64,000 nt of DNA from Fimbriimonadaceae bacterium (GTDB taxonomy: Bacteria; Armatimonadota; Fimbriimonadia; Fimbriimonadales; Fimbriimonadaceae): NCBI GenBank assembly GCA_019694835.1, contig JAIBBE010000223.1, forward strand, positions 1 through 64,000, given 5' to 3'. The notes under the pieces are model-generated. The model was not told where the DNA came from. It saw only the letters and a program-made list of their open reading frames with translations, and made no database searches. This document shows positions 49,587 to 58,117 of this stretch, one piece after another. The position numbers and the translations under genes were made by a program. Within the stretch, counting starts at the first letter, position 1. Each line of letters begins with the position of its first letter.

Positions 49587-50654
49587 CTAGTCAAACATTC
49601 TCTTGAGGTCTGGGCTGTTTTTGTCGTTGTGAGCCCTTGTTTGACCCATCATCATGAGCTCGCCGATTTCCTCTCGGCCCGCCCCGTCCAACTTGAGGCG
49701 CTTGGACTGTGCCTCGGTGAGATTATCTGGCTGGACACGAAAGTAGACATTGGGAACGTTGCGGAGAAGAAACCGCGCGGTTTGGTGTGCACCGAGCTTG
49801 GAAGACTCCATCGCATAGCTGAGTAACTGTGGAATCAGCTTCATGCCGCGTTGATACTTCCCTGTATTGCCGAAGCCAGAAGAACTTGGCAGACCAATGG
49901 ACAGCATTTGGATGGAGTCGAAGTCGCGATCCTCTCCAACGTAGTAGTTGAGGGCCTCCGTGATGGCGATCACCGATGGATTGTTGGCCCAGAGGCCTCC
50001 GTCGATGTACGTGTAGGGCGTCCCCGCTTCATTGATCTTGGCGATGGGTAGAAACCAGGGAGCTGCCGCGGTCGCCATGGCTACTTCAGCCATAGAAATA
50101 TTCAGGTCTCGCTTCAGATGGGAAACTTGAGGCTCACCCAGATGAGACTTGAAAACCCGCGGGGAGCAATCCTGTGCATTCACCGCTGGAATGAGAAGAC
50201 GCGTAGCTGCGTCAGCCATCGTGAGCTGACGGTCAGAGGCCGTATCCTTGAATACCTCTTTAAGGGCATTGTTCAAGGCTCCGCCGTGGTATCCGTGGCC
50301 TCCAACAATCCTTTTATAGATCATTACTCCCGGAAGGTGTTTGGGGAAAATCGCCGACCCGTGTTCTCGGTAGAACTTGAGAACGTCTGACGCGCTCAGA
50401 CGCGCGCCAAGGCCCAGCGCAATGATGCCACCTGTCGAAGTCCCAGCGATGAGGTCAAAGTGCTCACAGAGGTTTACCTTGAAGTGATCTTCGAGCGTGG
50501 TAAGGTAGGAGCACGCGTAGACCCCCTTCATACCCCCGCCGTCAAGGCAGAGTATCCGCATGGGTCGCTTCTCCCTCGGAGCGGGAGCAGGAATGTCTTC
50601 TTCCTGAGTCATTTGAATCATAGTTTGCATGTTAGGGAAGCCCAGCAACTCCAT
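49587..50654 (-). CDS. capV: CBASS effector CapV, patatin-like phospholipase
   Basis: A 355-residue patatin. The oxyanion loop is DGGGMKG (38-44), the nucleophile is Ser73 in LIAGTSTGGIIALGLG, and the Asp of the dyad is Asp218 in YIDGGLWANNPS. Patatin effectors of CBASS are switched on by the cyclic nucleotide and break down the inner membrane, killing the infected cell. ATGs at 50654, 50630, 50621 and 50612 are all possible; residues 1-30 (a Met-rich and Pro-rich start) are not part of the fold. It is the first CBASS gene, 75 bp after hsdR, with no clear promoter in between. Confidence 0.94.
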   Translation of the reverse strand: MELLGFPNMQTMIQMTQEEDIPAPAPREKRPMRILCLDGGGMKGVYACSYLTTLEDHFKVNLCEHFDLIAGTSTGGIIALGLGARLSASDVLKFYREHGSAIFPKHLPGVMIYKRIVGGHGYHGGALNNALKEVFKDTASDRQLTMADAATRLLIPAVNAQDCSPRVFKSHLGEPQVSHLKRDLNISMAEVAMATAAAPWFLPIAKINEAGTPYTYIDGGLWANNPSVIAITEALNYYVGEDRDFDSIQMLSIGLPSSSGFGNTGKYQRGMKLIPQLLSYAMESSKLGAHQTARFLLRNVPNVYFRVQPDNLTEAQSKRLKLDGAGREEIGELMMMGQTRAHNDKNSPDLKRMFD

Positions 50655-50729
50655 TGAATGTCTTGGCGCGGATTGGCTTGAAGTGTTCGTTTGACCTGAT
50701 CGATAGGGTCGGTGCCCCGGTATCTCTTT

Positions 50730-53700
50730 TCATTCCTGTCCTCCAGAAACCAAGCCAAAGAACCGCTCAAAGAACGCGACTAGTCTTGCGAGCACTCGCT
50801 GTTTTTTCTCGCCATGCCCACCGTCCGCTGAGAAGCGAGTTGCTGGAGGCAGAACGCGGGTGATCGCTGTTCCGCTGGTGCGAAGCGATCCGTCACGGAA
50901 CGCTGTGTCCACGTAGGCTCGGGTTTCGTCTGGTCGGAGGTTCTCATCTGCGATGATCTGCTCGAGTTCAGCTTCGCGACGTGCGGCAATAAACGTTCGC
51001 CACTCGTCGTCTACCTCTCCGGTGGCCGATAGCGAGTCTACAAAGGACTCGATCAGGTCTTTCTTGTTCCTGAGTGTTGGCGACGAATCAACTGCGCGGA
51101 TGATCTGAGCGCGGATTTCCACGTCTTCTCCGTCGCCCTTTGCCTCGCGGAACCTGGCTACTAGCATCAGGATGTAGTCAACGTTGATCTCGACCTGCTT
51201 GATCAGCTCAATCTCGAAGACGATGTCATTGATGATCTGCTCCTTATCAGAGTCACGCCCTTGCCGGAAGTCAGCGTAGATGTCGAGGTAGACGCTTCGG
51301 TAGTCCTGTCCTTGCCGCTCGGTGAGAATCTCGTTGCCTTCAAAGTCATCGAAGGATGTCAGGATGTTTTGCAGTCGTAAGATCGTGCCGAACAGGGCTA
51401 CAAAATCCTTCTTCGCCTGCTCTCCAATGATCTGCTGTCCAAGCGGGAAGGTCGTCACCAACTCCTGCACCTTCGCTTCGTACTCGCCGAAGTAATCGCC
51501 GTATGGCTTGAGGATGGCGATGCCCTTGGCGTCCTTGTTACCAAAAAGTGCGAGTGCGTCGTTGGTTTCCTTCTCAAGATCGCGGAAGCTGACGATATTG
51601 CCGTACGCTTTCACCGAGTTGAGAATCCTGTTTGTGCGTGAGTACGCCTGGATCAGGCCGTGTGCGCGAAGTCCCTTGTCCACGAATAGTGTGTTTAGCG
51701 TGGTCGCATCGAAACCCGTCAGGAACATGTTGACCACGATGACAAGGTCAATCTCGCGATTCTTCATCCGAAGCGACAGGTCCTTGTAGTAGTTCTGAAA
51801 CTTGTCGTCGGATGTGTCGTAGCTCGTGCCGAACGTCCCGTTGTAGTCTTTGATCGCTGCGTCCAAGAAGTCGCGCGAGGAGCTGTCCAGCGCCCCGGTC
51901 TCGAAGCCCTCTTCTTCGAGCGCGCCGTCCTCTACGGCTTCGTTTGCAGCAAATGAAAAGATCAGGCCCATCTTGATGCGGCCGTCAGGGGTCAGCCCTT
52001 TTTGCAGCTCGGTAAACTGGGCGTAATAGCGTTTAGCCGCTTCGATCGAAGCGGTTGCAAAGAGGGCATTGAAGCCTCTGACCCGGGTGGTCGTACGCAA
52101 GGCTTCCACCTTGTTTCGTCCCCCAGCAACATCGCTGACGTTCGCGATCAGGGAGTGCACGTAGCCGCTGGAACGCTTTGTCTTCTGGTCGAAGTGCTCC
52201 AAGATATACGACGCCACCTGGCGCAAGCGTTGGGGAGCGAGAAGTGCCTTCTCCGTGTCGATCGCCGCGACCTTTTTGTCGATGACGTTGCCAACCTTCA
52301 CCGTGTTGATGTAGTCGATTCGGAATGGCAGGACGTTCTTGTCGGAGATTGCATCGACAATCGTGTAGGTATGCAGTCTCTCGCCAAAAGCCTGCTCGGT
52401 GGTCTTCAGGTTGGGGTTGCCGCCGCTAGACATATTGGCGGTGAAGATCGGTGTCCCCGTGAAGCCGAACAGGTTGTATCGCTTGAACGCCCGCGTAATG
52501 TCGGTGTGCATGTCGCCAAACTGCGAGCGATGGCACTCATCGAAAATGATCACAATGTGCCCGCCAAAAATCTCGTGTCCCTTGTTTGCGGCGATGAAGG
52601 TCGCGAGCTTCTGGATCGTCGTGATGATGATCCGTGCCTGCTTGTTTTCCAGCTGGCGCTTGAGAACTGACGTGGACGTGTTTGAGTTGGCCGCGCCCCT
52701 CTCGAAGCGGTCGTACTCGCGCATGGTCTGGTAGTCGAGGTCTTTGCGGTCCACCACGAACAGCACCTTGTCCACGCTTGGCATCTTGCTGGTCAACTGT
52801 GCGGTCTTGAATGAAGTCAGGGTCTTGCCGGAGCCGGTGGTGTGCCACACGTATCCGCCCGCCTCCACTGAACCGAGCTTCTTGTAGTTGGTGGCAATCT
52901 CGATCTTCTGCAGAATCCGCTCGGTCGCCGCGATCTGATACGGGCGCATCACCAGCAGCATCCGGTCGGCGGTGAGGACGCAATAGCGTGTCAGGACATT
53001 GAGGATCGTGTGCTTGGCGAAGAACGTCTTGGCGAAGGCATTCAGGTCTTGGATGGGCTTGTTCTGCGAATCTGCCCACCATGACGTGAACTCGAATGAG
53101 TTCGAGGTCTTCTTGACCTTCTTGGCTCCGGCGGCGTCCTGTATGTGCTGTCGGCGGGTGGTGTTGCTGTAATACTTCGTCAGCGTGCCATTACTGATGA
53201 CGAAGAGTTGGACGTATTCAAAGAGTCCAGAACCCGCCCAAAAGCTATCGCGCTGATAGCGGTCGATCTGGTTGAAGGCTTCGCGGATGTCCACGCCCCG
53301 GCGCTTGAGTTCGATATGAACCATCGGCAAGCCATTGACGAGAACGGTCACGTCGTAACGATTCGCGCGTGAGCCTTCGATCTCGTACTGGTTGATGACC
53401 TGGAGGCGGTTGTTGTGGATGTTTTGGCGGTCAATCAGCTTGATGTTCTTGGTCGAACCGTCATCGCGGGTCAGAAGCTGAACTGGGTCTTCCTGAATTC
53501 GGATGGTCTTTTCGACGATGCCATCGTTCTGCCCGGCAACCTTGGTCTCATAGAACTGCTTCCACTCGGGGCCAGAGAACGTGATGCCGTTCAGAGCTTC
53601 CAGCTGCCTCCTCAGATTGGTGATCAGCTGCTCCTCCGAAGTGATTTGCAGGTGCTCGTACGCTTGCCGTTCAAGCTGCTCTATGAACTCGCGCTCCAAG

Positions 53701-53822
53701 GCGTCTTCGCTCTGGTAGGTTGCCTCCCGGACCACGGTATCGGGCACGAATTGAGCAACGACCGTGCTCTCATTGGAAACCGCGATGGGGTCGTACTGGT
53801 AAGGCCTGCGCTCCTCGCTCAT
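50730..53822 (-). CDS. hsdR: Type I restriction enzyme, R subunit
   Basis: A 1,030-residue HsdR. The N-terminal nuclease domain has the PD-(D/E)xK site around RYDVTVLVNGLPMVHIELKR (Asp157, Glu171, Lys173). The SF2 translocase follows: QIAATERILQKIE, Walker A HTTGSGKTLTS (327-334), DECHRSQFG (428-432), FGFTGTPIF, and in the second RecA lobe VVNMFLTGFDATTLNTLFVD and QAYSRTNRI. The helical C-terminal part mediates contact with HsdM/HsdS. It cuts foreign DNA far from the recognition site with ATP. Its start overlaps hsdS by 4 nt. Length and motifs resemble the EcoR124I (type IC) group. Confidence 0.95.
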   Translation of the reverse strand: MSEERRPYQYDPIAVSNESTVVAQFVPDTVVREATYQSEDALEREFIEQLERQAYEHLQITSEEQLITNLRRQLEALNGITFSGPEWKQFYETKVAGQNDGIVEKTIRIQEDPVQLLTRDDGSTKNIKLIDRQNIHNNRLQVINQYEIEGSRANRYDVTVLVNGLPMVHIELKRRGVDIREAFNQIDRYQRDSFWAGSGLFEYVQLFVISNGTLTKYYSNTTRRQHIQDAAGAKKVKKTSNSFEFTSWWADSQNKPIQDLNAFAKTFFAKHTILNVLTRYCVLTADRMLLVMRPYQIAATERILQKIEIATNYKKLGSVEAGGYVWHTTGSGKTLTSFKTAQLTSKMPSVDKVLFVVDRKDLDYQTMREYDRFERGAANSNTSTSVLKRQLENKQARIIITTIQKLATFIAANKGHEIFGGHIVIIFDECHRSQFGDMHTDITRAFKRYNLFGFTGTPIFTANMSSGGNPNLKTTEQAFGERLHTYTIVDAISDKNVLPFRIDYINTVKVGNVIDKKVAAIDTEKALLAPQRLRQVASYILEHFDQKTKRSSGYVHSLIANVSDVAGGRNKVEALRTTTRVRGFNALFATASIEAAKRYYAQFTELQKGLTPDGRIKMGLIFSFAANEAVEDGALEEEGFETGALDSSSRDFLDAAIKDYNGTFGTSYDTSDDKFQNYYKDLSLRMKNREIDLVIVVNMFLTGFDATTLNTLFVDKGLRAHGLIQAYSRTNRILNSVKAYGNIVSFRDLEKETNDALALFGNKDAKGIAILKPYGDYFGEYEAKVQELVTTFPLGQQIIGEQAKKDFVALFGTILRLQNILTSFDDFEGNEILTERQGQDYRSVYLDIYADFRQGRDSDKEQIINDIVFEIELIKQVEINVDYILMLVARFREAKGDGEDVEIRAQIIRAVDSSPTLRNKKDLIESFVDSLSATGEVDDEWRTFIAARREAELEQIIADENLRPDETRAYVDTAFRDGSLRTSGTAITRVLPPATRFSADGGHGEKKQRVLARLVAFFERFFGLVSGGQE

Positions 53823-55060
53823 CTGGCCTCCTGAAATGTCAGCAAGCGGTCGCGGTAGTGTTCGTATTGCTTGCGGCGGGCGTTGAGTTCGGCGGGAAGC
53901 CCGATATTGAGGTCATTTACTAGCGCATTGAACTTGTCGAGTATCCCAACAATATGATCCTGCTCCTCGCGTGAAGGCACAGGGATTGCAATCTTTGAAA
54001 GACCATCGGCGGATAAGCGTTTGACCTTCCCACGTGCCACGTGCTTATTCTTCTGTGTATGGAAGTCATCCGTTTGCATGGCGTAGGAAACATACTTTGG
54101 ATTCAAATTGCTTCGAAAAAATGCAGTGTCGTCGTGTACAGCAACCGGTTCACTTCCCAGCCATGCTACCGCCTTAGCGACGTCTTCGACTGTTTCACCG
54201 ACTGTCGCGATCACAACATCCCCGGAATGTGCAAAGCGCAGTTGATCTCTTAGGTCAAGTCGAACATGTGTCAGCGCAGCGTCGGCCGAAACGCCGTAGT
54301 GAGTGTAGATTTCTCCATAGTGAATTGATGGAATGCCTACATCAACCACGTCGTTCTTAGTAAATCGGCGCCCCCTCTGAAACTTTCCAACTTCACCCAT
54401 GGGCACCTTTGAACCATTGGAAGAAGCAATTATTGAATCGCGATAGAAGGTATACTGACGCAGTCTAGCCTCAAGCTCCGCCTCAAGTTCCGCCTCAAGT
54501 TCCGCCTCAAGCTTACTAAATGCATCTAGAGTTTTGATGATTTCCCGTTGGACTTCGATAGGCGGAACTGGAATGCGAAATGTCCCCATCACGGTAGCAT
54601 TCAAGTTGTTGATCGTTGTCGTTGACAGTGCGCTCTCCAGATATTCTGAAAAAGAACGACCGACCAGTAAGTGAAATAGAAAACGGGGCTCAACTACTCC
54701 ATTGGTCCTAAGCACGGCCATAAACCCGCCAAAGACATAGTCAATGTCTTTCCAAATGTATGCAACTTTACCGACATGCGCCTTACTTCCACTAGCTGCA
54801 CTAATGAGAATGTCGTTGGTGTAGAGTTTTTGGTCGGGGCGCACCCTAACTGTTCCAGACACACATCGGACATCTTCAAAGTTCAGGGTATTTGATGAAA
54901 GTGTAATGTTGTTTGACCGTAGAACTCTAATCGGACCATCAGCTTGCTCGTCAAGCTTGCCGTACGTCACTCCCCGAACATACTTCGCCACTTCAGTGAC
55001 GCTTCTATACTCAACACCATTCGGACAATACTCGTGAATCAAGTCGTTAAGGTGGCTCAT
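53819..55060 (-). CDS. hsdS: Type I restriction enzyme, specificity subunit
   Basis: A 413-residue HsdS with two target recognition domains (about 15-165 and 215-385), each followed by a conserved helix region: RIPVPPIEVQREIIKTLDAF and IAIPVPSREEQDHIVGILDK. The central spacer helix contains EAEL repeats (184-199), discussed as a separate feature. The two domains differ in sequence, so the target is an asymmetric bipartite site. It sits between hsdM and hsdR with ATGA overlaps on both sides. Only one hsdS is present and no inverted copies or recombinase for shuffling stand next to it. Confidence 0.93.
   Translation of the reverse strand: MSHLNDLIHEYCPNGVEYRSVTEVAKYVRGVTYGKLDEQADGPIRVLRSNNITLSSNTLNFEDVRCVSGTVRVRPDQKLYTNDILISAASGSKAHVGKVAYIWKDIDYVFGGFMAVLRTNGVVEPRFLFHLLVGRSFSEYLESALSTTTINNLNATVMGTFRIPVPPIEVQREIIKTLDAFSKLEAELEAELEAELEARLRQYTFYRDSIIASSNGSKVPMGEVGKFQRGRRFTKNDVVDVGIPSIHYGEIYTHYGVSADAALTHVRLDLRDQLRFAHSGDVVIATVGETVEDVAKAVAWLGSEPVAVHDDTAFFRSNLNPKYVSYAMQTDDFHTQKNKHVARGKVKRLSADGLSKIAIPVPSREEQDHIVGILDKFNALVNDLNIGLPAELNARRKQYEHYRDRLLTFQEAR
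54469..54514. repeat. 12-bp tandem repeat inside hsdS (EAEL spacer)
   Basis: On the plus strand the 12-bp unit CCTCAAGYTCCG starts at 54469, 54481 and 54493, with a fourth, partial unit at 54505. On the coding strand it gives LEAE-LEAE-LEAE-LEAR in the central helix that separates the two recognition domains. In EcoR124I and its relative a change from two to three TAEL units moves the spacer of the target site by one base. Confidence 0.9.
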
Positions 55061-56625
55061 CGTCCACGCTCCAAATCTGCCACGATGGAGTCTATCTGAG
55101 TTCGTAGTTCATCTTGTCGGGCAACAATTTGCGCGATCTCAGCGTTAAGAGCCGTAATGTCAGTCGCTACAGAACTATCCTCTTTTGCGACATACGACGA
55201 AACTGCAATGTTATAGTTGTTCTCGGCTAGCTCCTCCTTCGCGACGAGGTGGGTGAAGTGGGCGATATCATTCCGGGCAATGAAGGCATCGAGAATCTTT
55301 CGCTGATGATTGGCAGTAAGCCTATTTTTGTTCCCCACGCGGGTGAACTCGGTTGAAGCGTCGATGAATAGGACCGCATTGTCCTTCTTGGACTTCTTGA
55401 GCACGATAATGCATGTCGCGATGGTCGTACCGAAGAAGAGATCGGGCGGAAGCTGGATCACCGTGTCAATGTAGTTATTGTCGATCAGGTACTTGCGAAT
55501 CTTCTGCTCAGCACCACTCCGGTAGAGGACGCCCGGAAACTCAACGATAGCCGCCGTGCCATTGACGGCCAGCCAACTGAGCATGTGCATCGTGAACGCA
55601 AGGTCTGCCGCTGACTTTGGCGCTAGCACCCCAGCCGGAGCGAAGCGGGAGTCGTTGATCAGAAGCGGGTTCGAGTCGCCATCCCACTTGATGGAATACG
55701 GCGGGTTGGAAACGATGGCCTCAAACGGCTCGTCGTCCCAATGTTTGGGATCAATGAGAGTGTCGCCATGCGCGAGGTCGAACTTCTCGTAGTTCACGTC
55801 ATGCAGGAACATATTGATACGAGCGAGGTTGTAGGTGGTCAGGTTGATCTCCTGCCCAAAGAAACCTTGGCGGACGTTCTCCTTGCCAAGTACCTTGGCA
55901 AACTTGAGGAGCAGTGACCCTGACCCGCAAGCCGGGTCGTACACCTTGTTCACCTGGGCCTTGCCAACAACCGTGATGCGAGCAAGAAGTTCGGAAACTT
56001 CCTGTGGCGTGTAGTATTCGCCTCCCGACTTACCAGCTGAGGATGCATACATCTGCATCAGGTACTCATAGGCGTCCCCGAAAACGTCGATCGAGTTGTC
56101 CTCGTAGTTGCCAAGGGGTAGGTCCCCTATGGCATCGAGGAGCTTGACCATCTTCTCGTTGCGCTTTGCAATGCTTTGCCCGAGTTTCTGGGAGTTCACA
56201 TCCAGATCGTCAAAGAGGCCCTTGAGGTCATCTTCGCTATCTGTACCGACCGCCGAACCTTCGATGTTCTTGAATACCCGCTGAAGGGTCTCATTTAAGT
56301 TTTCGTCCTTGGGGGCACGCTTGCGGACGTTCTCGAAGAGTTCGGATGGCAGGATGTAGAAGCCCTTCTCAGCGACTGTCTCCTTTCGACCGAACTCCGC
56401 GTCCTTGTCGGATAGCTTGGCGTAGTCGAAGTCGCTCTCACCCGCCTCGCGTTCGAGCTTGTTGATGTAGGCAGTCAGGTTCTCCGAGATGAATCGATAG
56501 AACAGCATGCCAAGCACATAGGACTTGAAGTCCCAACCATCTACAGAGCCGCGCAGATCGTTGGCAATCCGCCAGATCGTTTTGTGCAACTCGGCGCGCT
56601 GCGCTTCGCCCGTGGCTGGAAGCAT
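55057..56625 (-). CDS. hsdM: Type I restriction enzyme, methyltransferase subunit
   Basis: A 522-residue HsdM that methylates adenine at N6. The N-terminal helical domain (IANDLRGSVDGWDFKSYVLG, LFYRFISENLTAY) is followed by the catalytic domain: GEYYTPQEVSELLARI, the SAM motif VYDPACGSGSLLLKFA (230-236 for DPACGSG) and the target-base motif VSNPPYSIKWD (NPPY 307-310). The C-terminus is a coiled coil (ALNAEIAQIVARQDELRTQI). It is the first gene of the hsdMSR operon, with GGGAGG 10 nt before the ATG. Divergent from the DprA-like gene. Confidence 0.95.
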   Translation of the reverse strand: MLPATGEAQRAELHKTIWRIANDLRGSVDGWDFKSYVLGMLFYRFISENLTAYINKLEREAGESDFDYAKLSDKDAEFGRKETVAEKGFYILPSELFENVRKRAPKDENLNETLQRVFKNIEGSAVGTDSEDDLKGLFDDLDVNSQKLGQSIAKRNEKMVKLLDAIGDLPLGNYEDNSIDVFGDAYEYLMQMYASSAGKSGGEYYTPQEVSELLARITVVGKAQVNKVYDPACGSGSLLLKFAKVLGKENVRQGFFGQEINLTTYNLARINMFLHDVNYEKFDLAHGDTLIDPKHWDDEPFEAIVSNPPYSIKWDGDSNPLLINDSRFAPAGVLAPKSAADLAFTMHMLSWLAVNGTAAIVEFPGVLYRSGAEQKIRKYLIDNNYIDTVIQLPPDLFFGTTIATCIIVLKKSKKDNAVLFIDASTEFTRVGNKNRLTANHQRKILDAFIARNDIAHFTHLVAKEELAENNYNIAVSSYVAKEDSSVATDITALNAEIAQIVARQDELRTQIDSIVADLERGR

Positions 56626-56851
56626 TACTTTAAGCCTCCCATGGCCTGCACTTGGGCAGGAGCCCGCATTGAGCTGTTGAGTTCAGATTCCTTGATCGAC
56701 ATTCCTTTGTTTTCCGAGTTCCGTCCAAGTCCTTTCTTGGGTTCATTCTGGCAGGTTGTTGCGCCAGTTTCCAGGGTTTGCTGGCTCCACGAAATGTTTC
56801 CCCGGCGCACCGCGATTCGCGCCTTGGAGAACACAGTGAGACGGTCCTGGG

Positions 56852-57379
56852 GTGAATACGCACCTTGCACCACCAAAACGATCGGCTCCGTTTCAAGTTG
56901 AGCCGGGATTCTACGATCCGGCAGCGCTGTGGCTATACGGCAATGCTCGCTTGCTTGAAGCAAAGCTCGCGACCGTTGAGGCTGCCCATGGACCGTCCAC
57001 GCACAGTCCAGCCGAGCTTGATGAAGTCGAACGCACGTCGGAAGCGCTCGTTCTCGACGGCAAGGTCCTCGTCTGCGGGATTCATAGCCCAGCACACCAA
57101 CGCTCGGCGGTCGTACCGCTTCGATGGGGCGCGCCGCGAGTCCTCTGTTTCTCAGGAGGGTTCCATCACCACCTTGGCCCCGATCTCAAGGAGGAACCGT
57201 TCCGGGTGGCCAGGCTTTGGCGGTATCAGTTCGACCCACAGACCGATCTGGTCGTCTCCAGACGGGCACCGGATCGACTCCCGACCTACGCTCGCCATAA
57301 CCCTACGGTTGATCGTTTGATCCAGAGAATAGTCAATCGGGACTTCACGGGCTGCCTTTTTGGCAATCCCGAATTCTAG
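56852..57379 (+). CDS. DprA-like Rossmann-fold protein
   Basis: A 175-residue protein from a GTG at 56852. The middle and end read like the DprA/LOG superfamily: KVLVCGIHSPAHQRSAVVPL is placed like the 'LLCGLHSPIEKECLRILL' segment of small DprA relatives, followed by APRVLCFSGGFHHHL, then an Arg-rich AR-LWRYQFDPQTDLVVSRRAPDR split over two elements, and a final helix TVDRLIQRIVNRDF. DprA loads RecA on single-stranded DNA in transformation, and related proteins occur in mobile elements and defence islands. It is shorter than true DprA (about 280-370) and the GSR motif is not obvious, so the call is tentative. Divergent from hsdM. Confidence 0.5.
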   Translation: MNTHLAPPKRSAPFQVEPGFYDPAALWLYGNARLLEAKLATVEAAHGPSTHSPAELDEVERTSEALVLDGKVLVCGIHSPAHQRSAVVPLRWGAPRVLCFSGGFHHHLGPDLKEEPFRVARLWRYQFDPQTDLVVSRRAPDRLPTYARHNPTVDRLIQRIVNRDFTGCLFGNPEF

Positions 57380-57385
57380 ACCCAC

Positions 57386-57413
57386 GCCCCTCGTATCAGA
57401 GGGGCTTTCTCTT
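57386..57413 (+). terminator. Rho-independent terminator after the DprA-like gene
   Basis: GCCCCTC-GTATCA-GAGGGGC followed by TTTCTCTT, 6 bp after the stop. The 7-bp perfect GC-rich stem and the T-rich tail mark a plus-strand terminator. Confidence 0.85.
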
Positions 57414-57475
57414 CGGTGTTGTTCGGTCCCGTGCGCTAAATTTGACGCGAACCGTGAGTCCTGCATGGTCGTAGG

Positions 57476-58045
57476 ATGCGAGTCGATGTTTCGGGCAAGC
57501 AGTTCGTCTTTCCCCGGCAATGCGCCTGCTGCGGTCGGTTTCCTGGTACCCGCCTGACCATTAGTGGAAGCGAGAGAAACCGAAACTCACGAACGAGGGG
57601 CTGGGCATGGGACGTACCGTACTGCCGCGACTGTGTGAGCCACGTCAAGCTGGCCGATCGGAACCTCGTTGGTGCTCTCTCCATGGTCGCCTTGGCTGGA
57701 ATTGGTACCTTCGTGAGTTTGGCAATGGGTGTGAGCTGGATCATTGGCCTTACTGAGTTCCTCAGCATAGCGGTATCCACTACGGTCACCGTTCGGCTCC
57801 TCTTCGCCCGGCTGAAGGGGAACCGATTCGCTGGCTGCACGGCCCTCACTCGAAGCGTTCGGTATCTCGGCTCGTCGGGCAACTGGCACTCATTCGACTT
57901 TCAATCTCGGGCGTATCTGACGGCTTTTGTTCGGGCAAATCGACTCAAGCTCGTCAACGCTTCAGCCACGATTAGTTCGATGCTGCGCGGGCTGGAACTG
58001 AGCGAGTTTCAGGTAGCAAGGCGAATCACACGAAGGCCCAAGTAG
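57476..58045 (+). CDS. Zinc-ribbon membrane protein, hypothetical
   Basis: A 189-residue protein I do not recognise. The N-terminal 50 residues hold two cysteine pairs, CACC and YCRDC, likely a zinc ribbon. Two membrane helices follow, about residues 65-85 (LVGALSMVALAGIGTFVSLA) and 88-108 (WIIGLTEFLSIAVSTTVTV), then a basic soluble C-terminal part of 70 residues (RAYLTAFVRANRLKLVNAS). Proteins of 'CxxC ribbon plus two membrane helices' form are common and mostly uncharacterised. It follows a terminator, so it starts a new transcript in the run leading to the serine recombinase. Confidence 0.6.
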   Translation: MRVDVSGKQFVFPRQCACCGRFPGTRLTISGSERNRNSRTRGWAWDVPYCRDCVSHVKLADRNLVGALSMVALAGIGTFVSLAMGVSWIIGLTEFLSIAVSTTVTVRLLFARLKGNRFAGCTALTRSVRYLGSSGNWHSFDFQSRAYLTAFVRANRLKLVNASATISSMLRGLELSEFQVARRITRRPK

Positions 58046-58117
58046 TTCGGAAAACGTTCGGTTGGAGAAACTACAATTGCGACCATTTTGGTCAGCGGTC
58101 ACGCTGGAATTCACCAA

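Noticed and set aside
49587..50654. Patatin gene as an ordinary lipid-metabolism enzyme
   Set aside because: Its place directly before a CD-NTase, Cap2 and Cap3 fits the CBASS effector role.
54469..54514. Short tandem repeat as a possible CRISPR array
   Set aside because: Units are 12 bp without spacers and lie in frame inside hsdS; they encode the EAEL helix.
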